Shown here piece by piece: positions 15,923-24,278 of a stretch of 64,000 nucleotides of DNA. The number at the start of each line of letters is the position of its first letter. Positions within the stretch are counted from its first letter, which is position 1. Made by a program: the position numbers and the translations under genes. Source of the stretch: a bacterium (GTDB lineage: Bacteria > Zhuqueibacterota > Zhuqueibacteria > Residuimicrobiales > Krinioviventaceae); assembly GCA_029561455.1 (NCBI GenBank), contig JAKQIY010000083.1, positions 1 to 64,000 on the forward strand. Direction: 5' to 3'. The notes below the pieces were generated by a model. The model was given only the letters and a program-made list of their open reading frames with translations, ran no database searches and had not been told where the DNA came from.

Positions 15923-16429
15923 ATGAAAGCATTGATCGTATACGACACATTTTTCAGTAATACGGAACAGATTGCCCGGGCCATTGGCAATACCCTGTCG
16001 ACGCTCACCCCCCAGGTTAATGTACAAACCCGGCGGGTTCAGGAGATAGTTCCGGAACACCTGCGGGACCTGGATTTATTGGTAGTCGGTTCGCCCACCC
16101 GCGCCTTTAAACCGACAGCCCCCATTACCAATTTGCTGAAAGCCATGCCCCGGCAGGGATTACGTGGAGTAAAAGCGGTGGCATTCGATACCCGGATTCC
16201 CCTTGAAGGTATTAATTCCGTGATAGGACGTTTTTTTATCCGGCGGTTTGGTTATGCTGCCGAAAAGATTGCCCGGGCCCTGCAAAAGCACGGCGCGGAA
16301 CTGGTAGTCCCGGCAGCCGGTTTTGCGGTTAGGGCATCCGAAGGACCGCTACAGGAAGGCGAATTGCAACGTGCCGCCCACTGGTTGGAAGTGATAATTC
16401 AGAAAATTGCCGCAGGGGATAGAGAATAG
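15923..16429 (+). CDS. Flavodoxin-domain protein
   Basis: A 168-residue flavodoxin-like protein. The N-terminal MKALIVYDTFFSNTEQIA (about 1-18) is the FMN phosphate-binding loop type; LVVGSPT (about 54-60) and AFDTRI (about 89-94) lie where the other two FMN loops are expected. It would act as a small cytoplasmic electron carrier or flavoprotein; the partner is unknown. The frame also opens 6 nt earlier at an ATG (15917); 15923 is chosen because it gives the usual MKALIVYDT start, though neither has a strong ribosome-binding site. It follows the GH127 gene by 47 bp and may be cotranscribed without functional relation. Confidence 0.85.
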   Translation: MKALIVYDTFFSNTEQIARAIGNTLSTLTPQVNVQTRRVQEIVPEHLRDLDLLVVGSPTRAFKPTAPITNLLKAMPRQGLRGVKAVAFDTRIPLEGINSVIGRFFIRRFGYAAEKIARALQKHGAELVVPAAGFAVRASEGPLQEGELQRAAHWLEVIIQKIAAGDRE

Positions 16430-16601
16430 ATACAGCGTACAGCAGGTATGACCTTTTTATGGTTTAGTAATAGCAACGTTTTTGAATAAACCTCCAGGTA
16501 AAAACTGTTGCGCTTGTTACTTGAACTTTCGCAATATGGAGCGTACCATTTTTTGCATAAAAAATCAGTATTTTTAATCAAAAATTCGCTCGTAAAAAAT
16601 A

Positions 16602-16630
16602 TTGCTGTTTTGCAATTAAAAAGTTATATT
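16602..16630 (+). promoter_or_regulatory. Candidate promoter of the GH43 gene
   Basis: TTGCTG (16602-16607), a 17-bp spacer, then TATATT (16625-16630), about 75 bp before the GH43 start codon. The spacing is ideal and the -10 is close to consensus. Identified by eye only. Confidence 0.4.
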
Positions 16631-16706
16631 CATAAATAAGAAAAAAACAACAGCATTTCAATAAATCCATTTCATTATTAACCATGTTGGAGTAAAGGAA
16701 AAGCTC

Positions 16707-18050
16707 ATGAAAAAAAACAGCGCTGCTTTTTTCGCACTGCTCTGCTGCCTGTTGGCAGCTTCAGGTACTGTAATTGCGGAAAATCCGTTCATTACCGATC
16801 AGTTCACCGCCGACCCCACTGCGCGGGTGTTTAACGGCAAAGTATATGTTTACCCATCTCACGATATTCTTGCCAAAGAAGGCATGGGGCGTCCCGGCTG
16901 GTTCTGTATGGAAGACTATCACGTTTTCTCTTCAGCAAACCTTACCGACTGGACCGACCATGGCGTCATCGTCACCCAAACCAAAGTGGATTGGGTGGAT
17001 GCATCTACATACAGCATGTGGGCGCCGGATTGTATTGAAAAGAACGGCAAGTATTATTTCTATTTTCCGGCTGGCGTTAAAAAAGAATATGGCCGGGGTT
17101 CTGGTGTAGGTGTGGCCATTGCAGAAAAACCCGAAGGTCCTTATATTCCCCAGCCTGCCCCAATTAAAAATCTTCATGGCATCGATCCCAACATTTTTAT
17201 AGATAAAGACGGTCAGGCGTATATATATTGGGCTATGGGAAATATTTCCGGGGCCAAGTTGACAGATGACCTGTTAGAGTTAGCCTCAGAACCGCAAATC
17301 ATCGCAGAAATGCCCAAAGAGGGATTAAAAGAAGGCCCGTTCCTGTTCGAACGCAACGGCATTTATTATATGACCTATCCGCATGTGCAGAATAAAATCG
17401 AACGACTCGAATATGCCATCGGTGACAACCCGATGGGGCCGTTCAAGTTTACCGGCGTTATCATGGATGAATCGCCGACTAATTGCTGGACCAACCACCA
17501 ATCCATCGTCGAGTATAACCAGCAATGGTACCTATTCTATCACCACAACGATATCTCTCCGCAATTCGACAAAAACCGCTCCATCCGGGTGGACAGCCTG
17601 TTCTTTAACGCCGACGGTACGATTAAAAAAGTTACCCCCACCCTGCGCGGCGTTGGTTTGATGGCCGCCACTAAAAAACTACAACTGGATCGCTACACAG
17701 CCATCAGCGGCGAGGGCGCCTCTATTGCATTCCTCGATACCCTGGACAAGCATCAGGGCTGGCAGGCAATTATGGATAAACCCGGCGCCTGGTTCCGCTA
17801 CAACAGCGTCGATTTCGGCAAAAAGAAACTGAAAAAGGTCACTGTCAATGCCCTGTCCGCAGCCGGCGGTGTAATCGAAATCAGAATAGATAAATTAGAC
17901 GGCCCGGTCATTGCTGTGGTTACTATTCCCAAACATACGGGTTGGACTGAAGTGACTGCCAAAGTATCGAAAAAAACCACCGGTGTTCATAACCTGTTTG
18001 CCGTGTCAAAAGACAAGCCGGTTGCCATCGACTGGCTGAGTTTTGAATAA
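16707..18050 (+). CDS. Secreted glycoside hydrolase family 43 with C-terminal CBM6-like domain
   Basis: A 447-residue enzyme with a signal peptide (about 1-24). The five-bladed GH43 propeller shows its three acidic residues: Asp36 in ADPTA (base), Asp160 in GIDPNIF (pKa modulator) and Glu209 in LKEGPF (acid). MWAPDCIEKNGKYYFYF is the usual blade motif. After about 320, a beta-rich segment (GASIAFLDTLDKHQGW... to DWLSFE) matches a CBM6-type carbohydrate-binding domain. Family activities include beta-xylosidase, alpha-L-arabinofuranosidase and arabinanase; the exact substrate cannot be read here. The ribosome-binding site AAAGGAAAAG fixes the start. Confidence 0.9.
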   Translation: MKKNSAAFFALLCCLLAASGTVIAENPFITDQFTADPTARVFNGKVYVYPSHDILAKEGMGRPGWFCMEDYHVFSSANLTDWTDHGVIVTQTKVDWVDASTYSMWAPDCIEKNGKYYFYFPAGVKKEYGRGSGVGVAIAEKPEGPYIPQPAPIKNLHGIDPNIFIDKDGQAYIYWAMGNISGAKLTDDLLELASEPQIIAEMPKEGLKEGPFLFERNGIYYMTYPHVQNKIERLEYAIGDNPMGPFKFTGVIMDESPTNCWTNHQSIVEYNQQWYLFYHHNDISPQFDKNRSIRVDSLFFNADGTIKKVTPTLRGVGLMAATKKLQLDRYTAISGEGASIAFLDTLDKHQGWQAIMDKPGAWFRYNSVDFGKKKLKKVTVNALSAAGGVIEIRIDKLDGPVIAVVTIPKHTGWTEVTAKVSKKTTGVHNLFAVSKDKPVAIDWLSFE

Positions 18051-18080
18051 ACACTATGCGATTCCAAAAATAAATAAGCT

Positions 18081-18105
18081 CGCCCTGGGGATGTTCCCCA
18101 GGGCG
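18081..18105 (+). terminator. Perfect 11-bp hairpin after the GH43 gene
   Basis: CGCCCTGGGGA (18081-18091) and TCCCCAGGGCG (18095-18105) pair perfectly with a 3-nt loop, 30 bp after the stop codon. There is no following T-run. Confidence 0.5.
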
Positions 18106-18230
18106 TATAATAAAGCAGGTCATTTTATCCTGCAAAAAGTAGTACTATACAATTAGCTTCGTGTGGGGTAATTTTTCACTAAAATAAAATCATTCAAATT
18201 CTTACCAACCGAAAATGCAGGAAAATAATA

Positions 18231-18557
18231 ATGTTTTACAAAAACGCACCCACCGGTTATAAAAAGCTGTTGGACGGCATTTTTCAAAAAGCCTGCGTCT
18301 ATGGCGAAAAAATGCTGCTTTCGGAATTTCAACTGGAAAAGGGCAGAATATTACCGCGGCATGCCCATCCCCAGGAACAGATCGGGCGGCTTATCTCCGG
18401 GAAAATTCGATTACACATCGAAAACCAGGCGCAGGTGCTTGAACCAGGCGATTGCTGGTGCATTCCAGCCAACATTGAGCATGGCGCCGATATTCTGGAA
18501 GACTCGGTCGCCATCGAGGTCTTTTCACCCGTACGTGAAGATTATTTGCCGGAATAA
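18231..18557 (+). CDS. Cupin-domain protein
   Basis: A 108-residue single-domain cupin. Motif 1 is HAHPQEQIGRLISGKIRLHI (about 44-63, metal ligands in HxHPxEQ) and motif 2 is PGDCWCIPANIEHG (about 72-85, with the third His). The short gene has its own ribosome-binding site (AGGAAAATAATAATG). Proteins of this size in glycan loci bind a sugar or metal; no catalytic role can be assigned. It is an ordinary-length family member. Confidence 0.85.
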   Translation: MFYKNAPTGYKKLLDGIFQKACVYGEKMLLSEFQLEKGRILPRHAHPQEQIGRLISGKIRLHIENQAQVLEPGDCWCIPANIEHGADILEDSVAIEVFSPVREDYLPE

Positions 18558-18862
18558 TAATCTTTGCCAAAAACAGGAAATAACGATAACCTTTTCCAGT
18601 CCGCTTTTTAAAATATAAATGAACCGTAAATATTTCATACCCTTTTATTCACTATTTTTCTTTAATATCCATCCTCAGCAATTAATTACTACAAATTAAT
18701 AAAAATCCGGCAACAAATTAAAAGCATTGAATGATTTATGTATTAAATATGTTTTAATACTGATTATCAATCTATTTTGAATTTAATCAACAATATATTA
18801 AAAGGGTGAGCAAAGTTGATTCACAGGGATGTTATCGTGTGAAAAATAATAAGGAGAATGCA
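18558..18862. other. Intergenic region
   Basis: About 300 bp of AT-rich DNA. It ends with the strong AAGGAG (18851-18856) serving the next gene. I see no hairpin, riboswitch or clear promoter. Confidence 0.5.
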
Positions 18863-21013
18863 ATGAATAAAAGAATGCACCTGTTTAATTTGTTATTGGT
18901 TTGTTTGATAATATCCACTTTGGCATTAGCCAACGAAGCACCGGTATTCATATCGAACAGCAGATTACAGATTTCCATAGAAAAAAATGGCTTGTGGACC
19001 CCGGCCGGAACTCTTGAATTTGGGAAAATATTTTCTACCAAAACCATCAACCTGCTAATAGACAATACCGGTAAAGTCAGGGTAAAAATTACGGCCCCAA
19101 ACTCTTATCCGACGCACCTCGATGCTATTTCGTTAGGGGATAATGCCCCGGCAGCAGTATATGGATTAGATAACCAACCCGACTCCCGGTTGGCCAAAGC
19201 TCTCAACAGCGATTATGATATTCTGGATATCAGTGGTCATGCGCCGGTATTTGAATTCAACCGGACAAGCGGTGCAACAACCCTGAGTATCCGGGCGCGT
19301 ATTGAACCGGGTAAGATCGACGCTACTCCATTTAATTACCCAAAAGAAAATATGTACCTGGAATCAACATCCTTTAACGCTTTCTATTCATATACATTAA
19401 ATTCCAACCGTGGCAGTATAACTGTGAACGGAGTTCTTGGTAATGAAACACTTGGCAAACCTTTTTTTAAAGAGTTTTCAGTGACGGGTTCCGGACATCC
19501 CTCCGACTATACTTATGGTTGGGTACGCAATGATAATGAAAACCTGTATGTGGCTATCGATTTTGTGCCCGATAACTCATGCGACGGCGACCTGGATTAT
19601 ACTACGGTTTATATAAAAAACAGGGCGGGATTAAAATCTTTTACGATCTCCGAGCTACAGCAGCAATGGGGCCGCACCGGTTTTGGTTATACTCCGCGTG
19701 CTTTGTACCAGCACAAGGTTTACGAGTATCAAATTCCTTTAACGGAACTTGGTATAACTGAATTTCCTTCCGATCCATTACAACTGGCTTTTGCCGCTTA
19801 TGGCACGGCTACGCCGCTGGCCAAGGGTCAAAACATTGATAGCTTTGATGAACCCGGCGGCGGCGTAACAGTCACCGTAACATCTTTATCAACTAACGGA
19901 AGTTTAGCAGATGGCGCCATGTACAGTACCGAAAGAGATATTCACGGAGTTGAAACCGGCGGTGGAGGCCCGATTGTGGTTAGTGTCAACGATGCTTCTT
20001 CAGATAATCTTCGGTTTAACAGCAGCGGCGGGGGTAAAGGAATCGCCTCAATTGTCTGGGATGGAAATGATAATAACTATTCCTCAATTTCTTTTGTGAA
20101 CTATGTTCGATACTTTGGGACAACAAATGATCGAATTTCCATGCTTAATGTTAACAATTCGGGTTCGGCGTCTATGGATATGATGTTTAAACTTTATCAG
20201 GATGCCTCAAATTTTCTGACTTCGCCGGTGCAAACGATACCCTCCGGCAGTGGCCCGGTTTATAAAGAATTCCTGATTTCCAGCTTTATTTCGACAGGAA
20301 CTTTAACAGATCTTCGCGCCATAGAACTGATTCTCAACAATACATCTTACAGCAGCGGCGCCGATCTGTCGATAGATCAGATCACATTTTCAGATGCGCC
20401 GTTGCCCGTAACTCTCGTTTCTTTTTATGCCGAACCTCTGCAGGAAGGTATACTGCTGCATTGGAAGACAGCTTCCGAAGCCAACAACCTGGGCTTTAAA
20501 ATCTATCGTAATGATGTTGATGGTAGTAATGAGAATTTCAGTTGTATTTCCGGGCTGATCGGGGGACATGGTTCCAGCAGCGAAGCTCATGAATATGCTT
20601 TTGTCGACCGGCAGGTCCGGCAGGGTTCTGTCTATCGTTATCGTCTGTACCAGCTTGATGTCAATTCAGGCAGCGAAAATTTGTACGGTGAGATTATTGC
20701 CCTGGCGGGTGCACAGGCTATTCAGAATACACCTGTTGATTTTATATTGCACAATAATTATCCCAATCCATTTAACGCTGAAACCTCTATCGGATTTACC
20801 ATTCCCGCGGCTGCCGATGTCAACCTTTCTATTTATGATATAAACGGGAAACTGGTAAAAACAATTCTCCATAACCAGTTACCAGCCAATTCTTACCAGG
20901 CAAAATGGGACGGCACAGATGAACTGGGGCAAGTTGTGAGTTCCGGAGTATATTTCTATAAATTAATTGCCGGAGATTATCAAGAGATCAGGTCTTTATT
21001 ATTGTTAAAATAG
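18863..21013 (+). CDS. Secreted protein with fibronectin-like region and C-terminal sorting domain
   Basis: A 716-residue exported protein. The ATG at 18863 is chosen because AAGGAG lies 6 nt before it and a signal peptide (MNKRMHLFNLLLVCLII..., to ALAN) follows at once; the frame opens earlier at 18806. The N-terminal ~350 residues are unrecognised beta-rich sequence; about 370-515 is another beta domain (DNLRFNSSGGGKG...). Around 520-625, LPVTLVSFYAEPLQEGILLHW begins the fibronectin-like block common before type IX-like tails, and the tail NYPNPFNAETSIGF...SGVYFYKLIAG ends the protein. No catalytic motif was recognised; a glycan-binding or surface role is plausible only by context. Confidence 0.8.
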   Translation: MNKRMHLFNLLLVCLIISTLALANEAPVFISNSRLQISIEKNGLWTPAGTLEFGKIFSTKTINLLIDNTGKVRVKITAPNSYPTHLDAISLGDNAPAAVYGLDNQPDSRLAKALNSDYDILDISGHAPVFEFNRTSGATTLSIRARIEPGKIDATPFNYPKENMYLESTSFNAFYSYTLNSNRGSITVNGVLGNETLGKPFFKEFSVTGSGHPSDYTYGWVRNDNENLYVAIDFVPDNSCDGDLDYTTVYIKNRAGLKSFTISELQQQWGRTGFGYTPRALYQHKVYEYQIPLTELGITEFPSDPLQLAFAAYGTATPLAKGQNIDSFDEPGGGVTVTVTSLSTNGSLADGAMYSTERDIHGVETGGGGPIVVSVNDASSDNLRFNSSGGGKGIASIVWDGNDNNYSSISFVNYVRYFGTTNDRISMLNVNNSGSASMDMMFKLYQDASNFLTSPVQTIPSGSGPVYKEFLISSFISTGTLTDLRAIELILNNTSYSSGADLSIDQITFSDAPLPVTLVSFYAEPLQEGILLHWKTASEANNLGFKIYRNDVDGSNENFSCISGLIGGHGSSSEAHEYAFVDRQVRQGSVYRYRLYQLDVNSGSENLYGEIIALAGAQAIQNTPVDFILHNNYPNPFNAETSIGFTIPAAADVNLSIYDINGKLVKTILHNQLPANSYQAKWDGTDELGQVVSSGVYFYKLIAGDYQEIRSLLLLK

Positions 21014-21070
21014 CCTGGTTCATTCCAAAATGTTACTGTATTATTACCTGTAAAGTTTGGCTATATCTCT

Positions 21071-21096
21071 CGTCCGGGGCTCTTAAACCCCGGACG
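21071..21096 (+). terminator. Perfect 9-bp hairpin downstream of the secreted protein
   Basis: CGTCCGGGG (21071-21079) pairs with CCCCGGACG (21088-21096), 8-nt loop CTCTTAAA, no T-run. It lies 58 bp after the stop codon and before the AraC regulator. Confidence 0.5.
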
Positions 21097-21294
21097 ATCT
21101 GTTATGTGGCTATCAATTTATCCTCTATCAGAAAATTAACAGCCACAATGATTACTATCTTGCAGAACAGGGATTAGAACGAACAGACCTGCATTTTTCA
21201 TACTGTGTAACTAATATTTTCACCGGAAAAGTAATCCTTGATAATTAAACATTATTCTTTTATTTTAAGCTGAAAAATGTATTATGTATGAAAC

Positions 21295-22263
21295 ATGACA
21301 TACTTGATCTTAAAGTCAATGAAATTACAGTCCCGCAATATATCAAACGAAAGCATCCACTGGACAACCAGTGACGAAATGTTGTTTACAGAAGGGAAGA
21401 AATACAGCCTCCGTCTCCCTGAAGAATTTCCTATAGATATTAAATTTTACCAATTCAACATAGCTCATCCTATCATTCCAAATTATCATGATTTTTATGA
21501 AATCAGTTACTTTTATTCCGGGCAGGGAATCTATCAAGTCGGCGATACAAAGTTCCCTATCAAACCAGGGGCAATTGTCCTAATTCAATCGGGACAAATG
21601 CATAATGTGGAAGCAGATAATAATGACTCTGTTAAAACGGCGAGTATTTATTTTTACCCGGAACTAATCTATCATCCGGGGGCATATACATACGAGCATA
21701 ATTATTTGTTGCCCTTTATTCATCCGGACCTGAATAAAGTTATGCCATTTCATGAAACAGACCTGGGACTATCTTTCCGGGATCTATTTATTGAAATGAA
21801 TAATGAACTTGTTAATAAACCAAATTTTTATCAGCTTTCCCTGAAAAGCAGGTTATGTGAGATTCTGTTAATATTTCTTAAAAAAATGAATCCAATAACC
21901 AAACCCCCAAGTTCAGGCTATCCCTTAAATAGAATCAATCGCTTAAAAAAAGTATTCGATTATATCGGCGACGAATATTCATTTGCTATAACACTGGAGC
22001 AAATGGCGGAAAAGGCCTGTATGAGTCCTGCATATTTCTGCCGTTATTTTAAAAAAGTAACCGGTCTATCTCCGAATCACTATATTCTGCGATACAGAAT
22101 TGATAAAGCCAAGGAACTTCTTATTACATCAGACCTTTCCATCACCGAAATCGCCTTTAAAATTGGCTTTAACAGCTCTAGTTATTTCGACAGAATTTTT
22201 CAGCGTTTTACAACCCTTAGCCCATCCCAATTCCGGCAAGCCTATAAAACCCTGCCAATATAG
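21295..22263 (+). CDS. AraC family transcriptional regulator with cupin N-terminus
   Basis: A 322-residue regulator. The N-terminal cupin-type ligand-binding half (about 50-130: HDFYEISYFYSGQGIYQVGD...IKPGAIVLIQSGQMHNV) would bind a sugar. The C-terminal double helix-turn-helix (about 215-318) contains TLEQMAEKACMSPAYFCRYF and the hallmark IAFKIGFNSSSYFDRIFQ. It precedes the apiose gene run by about 165 bp in the same direction and is its likely activator; that is inference from position. An alternative in-frame ATG at 21319 is possible; neither start has a clear ribosome-binding site. Confidence 0.88.
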   Translation: MTYLILKSMKLQSRNISNESIHWTTSDEMLFTEGKKYSLRLPEEFPIDIKFYQFNIAHPIIPNYHDFYEISYFYSGQGIYQVGDTKFPIKPGAIVLIQSGQMHNVEADNNDSVKTASIYFYPELIYHPGAYTYEHNYLLPFIHPDLNKVMPFHETDLGLSFRDLFIEMNNELVNKPNFYQLSLKSRLCEILLIFLKKMNPITKPPSSGYPLNRINRLKKVFDYIGDEYSFAITLEQMAEKACMSPAYFCRYFKKVTGLSPNHYILRYRIDKAKELLITSDLSITEIAFKIGFNSSSYFDRIFQRFTTLSPSQFRQAYKTLPI

Positions 22264-22311
22264 TACCTCTTGACGTTATTCCACTTTATACAATTCTATT
22301 CCAACCATTAA

Positions 22312-22337
22312 TGTCAATTTTGTACAAAAAGTTGACA
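22312..22337 (+). promoter_or_regulatory. Imperfect palindrome upstream of the apiose gene run
   Basis: TGTCAATTTTGTAC and GTACAAAAAGTTGACA share a centre (TGTCAA ... TTGACA, inner TTTTGTACAAAA) with a one-base offset between arms. It lies between the AraC gene and the transporter start at 22428. TTGACA at 22332-22337 could double as a -35 element, but no good -10 follows at 17 bp. It is a candidate operator. Confidence 0.35.
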
Positions 22338-22427
22338 ATATCGTTATAGTATTTATTGCCGGATTATCTTATTATAGATCAAGATAAATCACATTTAAAC
22401 ATTATTAAACTAACCAGGGAAAATCCT

Positions 22428-23444
22428 ATGGTATTCATTCAAGATTATACACTGGCCATAATATTTTGCGTATTTGCCATGATCTGCTGGGGTTCGTGGG
22501 CAAACACACAAAAACTGGCAGCCAAAAACTGGCGTTTCGAACTATATTACTGGGATATGATCATCGGTATTTTTTTAATGGCATTGATAGCCGCATTTAC
22601 TGTTGGCAGTCTTGGTTCCAAAGGCGCCTCCTTCATGCAGAATTTGCAGCAAGCAGATGGAACCAGTATTTTGAATGCGATGCTTGGTGGAGTATTATGG
22701 AACACCGGCAATTTGCTACTCGTCGCGGCTATATCAGTAGCCGGTCTATCGGTAGCTTTCCCAATTGGCGGCGGCATAGCCTGGATACTGGGTATTATCA
22801 TCAACTATATCGTTGTAGAAATGTCCGGGAATACGGCAACAGGGAAACCGGGATTTTTATGGAGCGGAGTTGTAATCATCATCGTGGCGATCTATTTGAG
22901 TAGTGTAGCCTATAACAAGCTCGCCAAAGAACAAAAGAAACCTTCCTTTAAAGGGATAATACTTTCCGTGATTGCCGGGTTATTTATTGCCTTCTTTTAT
23001 GGCGTGCTGGTTCGCTCTCTGGACGGCGCGATTGTTGCCGGCGGAACCGGGAAATTACTGCCATTTACCTCTATATCTTTCTTTTCAATTGGCGTGATAC
23101 TGGGAACGATACCATTAAATTACTTTTTCATGCGCAAACCGATAACAGGCGCGCCGCTGACGATGAAAAACTATCTGGCCGGTACTTTCCGCAATCACCT
23201 CACCGGAATACTGGGCGGAATGATTTGGTGTTTGGGCATGGTCGCCAGTTTTCTTGCGGTTGGCGCTGCCAGTCCCGCTATTGCTTACGGTTTGAGTAAC
23301 GCCGCGCCGGTGGTGGCTTTTTTGTGGGGTATTTTTGTATGGAAAGAATTCAGCCAGGCGCCCAAAGGCACCAACCGGATTTTAACAATTATGTTTATTT
23401 TATACCTGATAGGTTTGGCGATAATCACTTATTCAAATGCCTAA
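22428..23444 (+). CDS. GRP-type sugar transporter (DMT superfamily), candidate apiose importer
   Basis: A 338-residue integral membrane protein with about ten hydrophobic helices. The N-terminus (IIFCVFAMICWGSWANTQKL) has the WGSWANT pattern of glucose/ribose-uptake (GRP) family and related permeases; SVAFPIGGGIAWILG and YGLSNAAPVVAFLWGIFVWKE are conserved-looking loops. The ATG at 22428 is chosen because AGGGA stands about 8 nt upstream; the open frame reaches back to 22356. It is the first gene of the run leading into the apiose enzymes, with only 9 bp before the next gene, so its substrate is most likely the sugar released by the GH140 enzymes. Substrate is inferred from context only. Confidence 0.82.
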   Translation: MVFIQDYTLAIIFCVFAMICWGSWANTQKLAAKNWRFELYYWDMIIGIFLMALIAAFTVGSLGSKGASFMQNLQQADGTSILNAMLGGVLWNTGNLLLVAAISVAGLSVAFPIGGGIAWILGIIINYIVVEMSGNTATGKPGFLWSGVVIIIVAIYLSSVAYNKLAKEQKKPSFKGIILSVIAGLFIAFFYGVLVRSLDGAIVAGGTGKLLPFTSISFFSIGVILGTIPLNYFFMRKPITGAPLTMKNYLAGTFRNHLTGILGGMIWCLGMVASFLAVGAASPAIAYGLSNAAPVVAFLWGIFVWKEFSQAPKGTNRILTIMFILYLIGLAIITYSNA

Positions 23445-23453
23445 GGAACGCTT

Positions 23454-24263
23454 ATGCGGCTTGGAATCAGTTCTTACGCTTACACCTGGGCTATTGGTGT
23501 TCCGGGTTACCCGGTAAAAGCCCCGATGACGCCATTACAACTGCTGGAAATGGCAACTGATTTGGGTGTTTCCTGTGTGCAGATAGCCGATAATATGCCG
23601 CTGCATCTGCTCAAACCATCCGAATTGACAGAAATCGAGGAGCAAGCGAATTCACGGCATATTGCTGTAGAAATCGGCTCCAGGGGATTGCAGCCGGATA
23701 ACTTTTTCAGGTATCTCAATATCGCCGGGTTATTTCATTCACCAATATTGCGAATGGTGATCGACGCCGCTAATTTCGAACCCGGTATTGCAGAAATCAT
23801 CAGCCATTTGCAGCAGTATATACCGTACCTTGAAAAGTACAAAATCAAACTGGCTATAGAGAATCATGATCGCTTCAAAGCCGGGGAATTTTTACAAATA
23901 CTAAAGTCCGTCAACTCTTCATGGGTTGGAATATGCCTGGATTCAGTCAACTCACTGGGCGCCGGGGAGGGAGTTCACCTTGTGACAGAAGCGCTCGGCC
24001 CATATACACTCAATTTTCATGTCAAGGAATTTGCCATCCGGCGTATCGACCACAAAATGGGCTTTATAGTTGAAGGGAAACCGGCCGGACAGGGGATGCT
24101 GCCTTTGCCATGGATGCTGGAAAAAATCAGTAATCAATGTCAAAGCGCCATTCTTGAACAATGGGTGCCGCCGGAAGATTCTATCGATAAGACAATAGCA
24201 AAAGAAGCACGTTGGGCAGAGGCAAGTATTCACTACTTGAAACATTTTTTTCATAATGATTAA
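23454..24263 (+). CDS. Xylose-isomerase-like TIM barrel protein (candidate OiaC-type decarboxylase or sugar isomerase)
   Basis: A 269-residue AP-endonuclease-2/xylose-isomerase-like TIM barrel. MRLGISSYAYTWAIG starts strand 1; likely metal-site residues appear in LAIENHDRF (about 137-145), GICLDSVNS (about 159-167), LNFHVKEF and EQWVPPED. Characterised D-apiose pathways use a protein of this fold in the OiaC step (3-oxo-isoapionate to L-erythrulose), and related folds act as sugar isomerases. Position between a transporter and the dehydrogenase supports a role in apiose use, but the exact reaction cannot be fixed from sequence. AAGGA precedes the ATG. Confidence 0.75.
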   Translation: MRLGISSYAYTWAIGVPGYPVKAPMTPLQLLEMATDLGVSCVQIADNMPLHLLKPSELTEIEEQANSRHIAVEIGSRGLQPDNFFRYLNIAGLFHSPILRMVIDAANFEPGIAEIISHLQQYIPYLEKYKIKLAIENHDRFKAGEFLQILKSVNSSWVGICLDSVNSLGAGEGVHLVTEALGPYTLNFHVKEFAIRRIDHKMGFIVEGKPAGQGMLPLPWMLEKISNQCQSAILEQWVPPEDSIDKTIAKEARWAEASIHYLKHFFHND

Positions 24264-24278
24264 CAGGAGTTCTATAAT

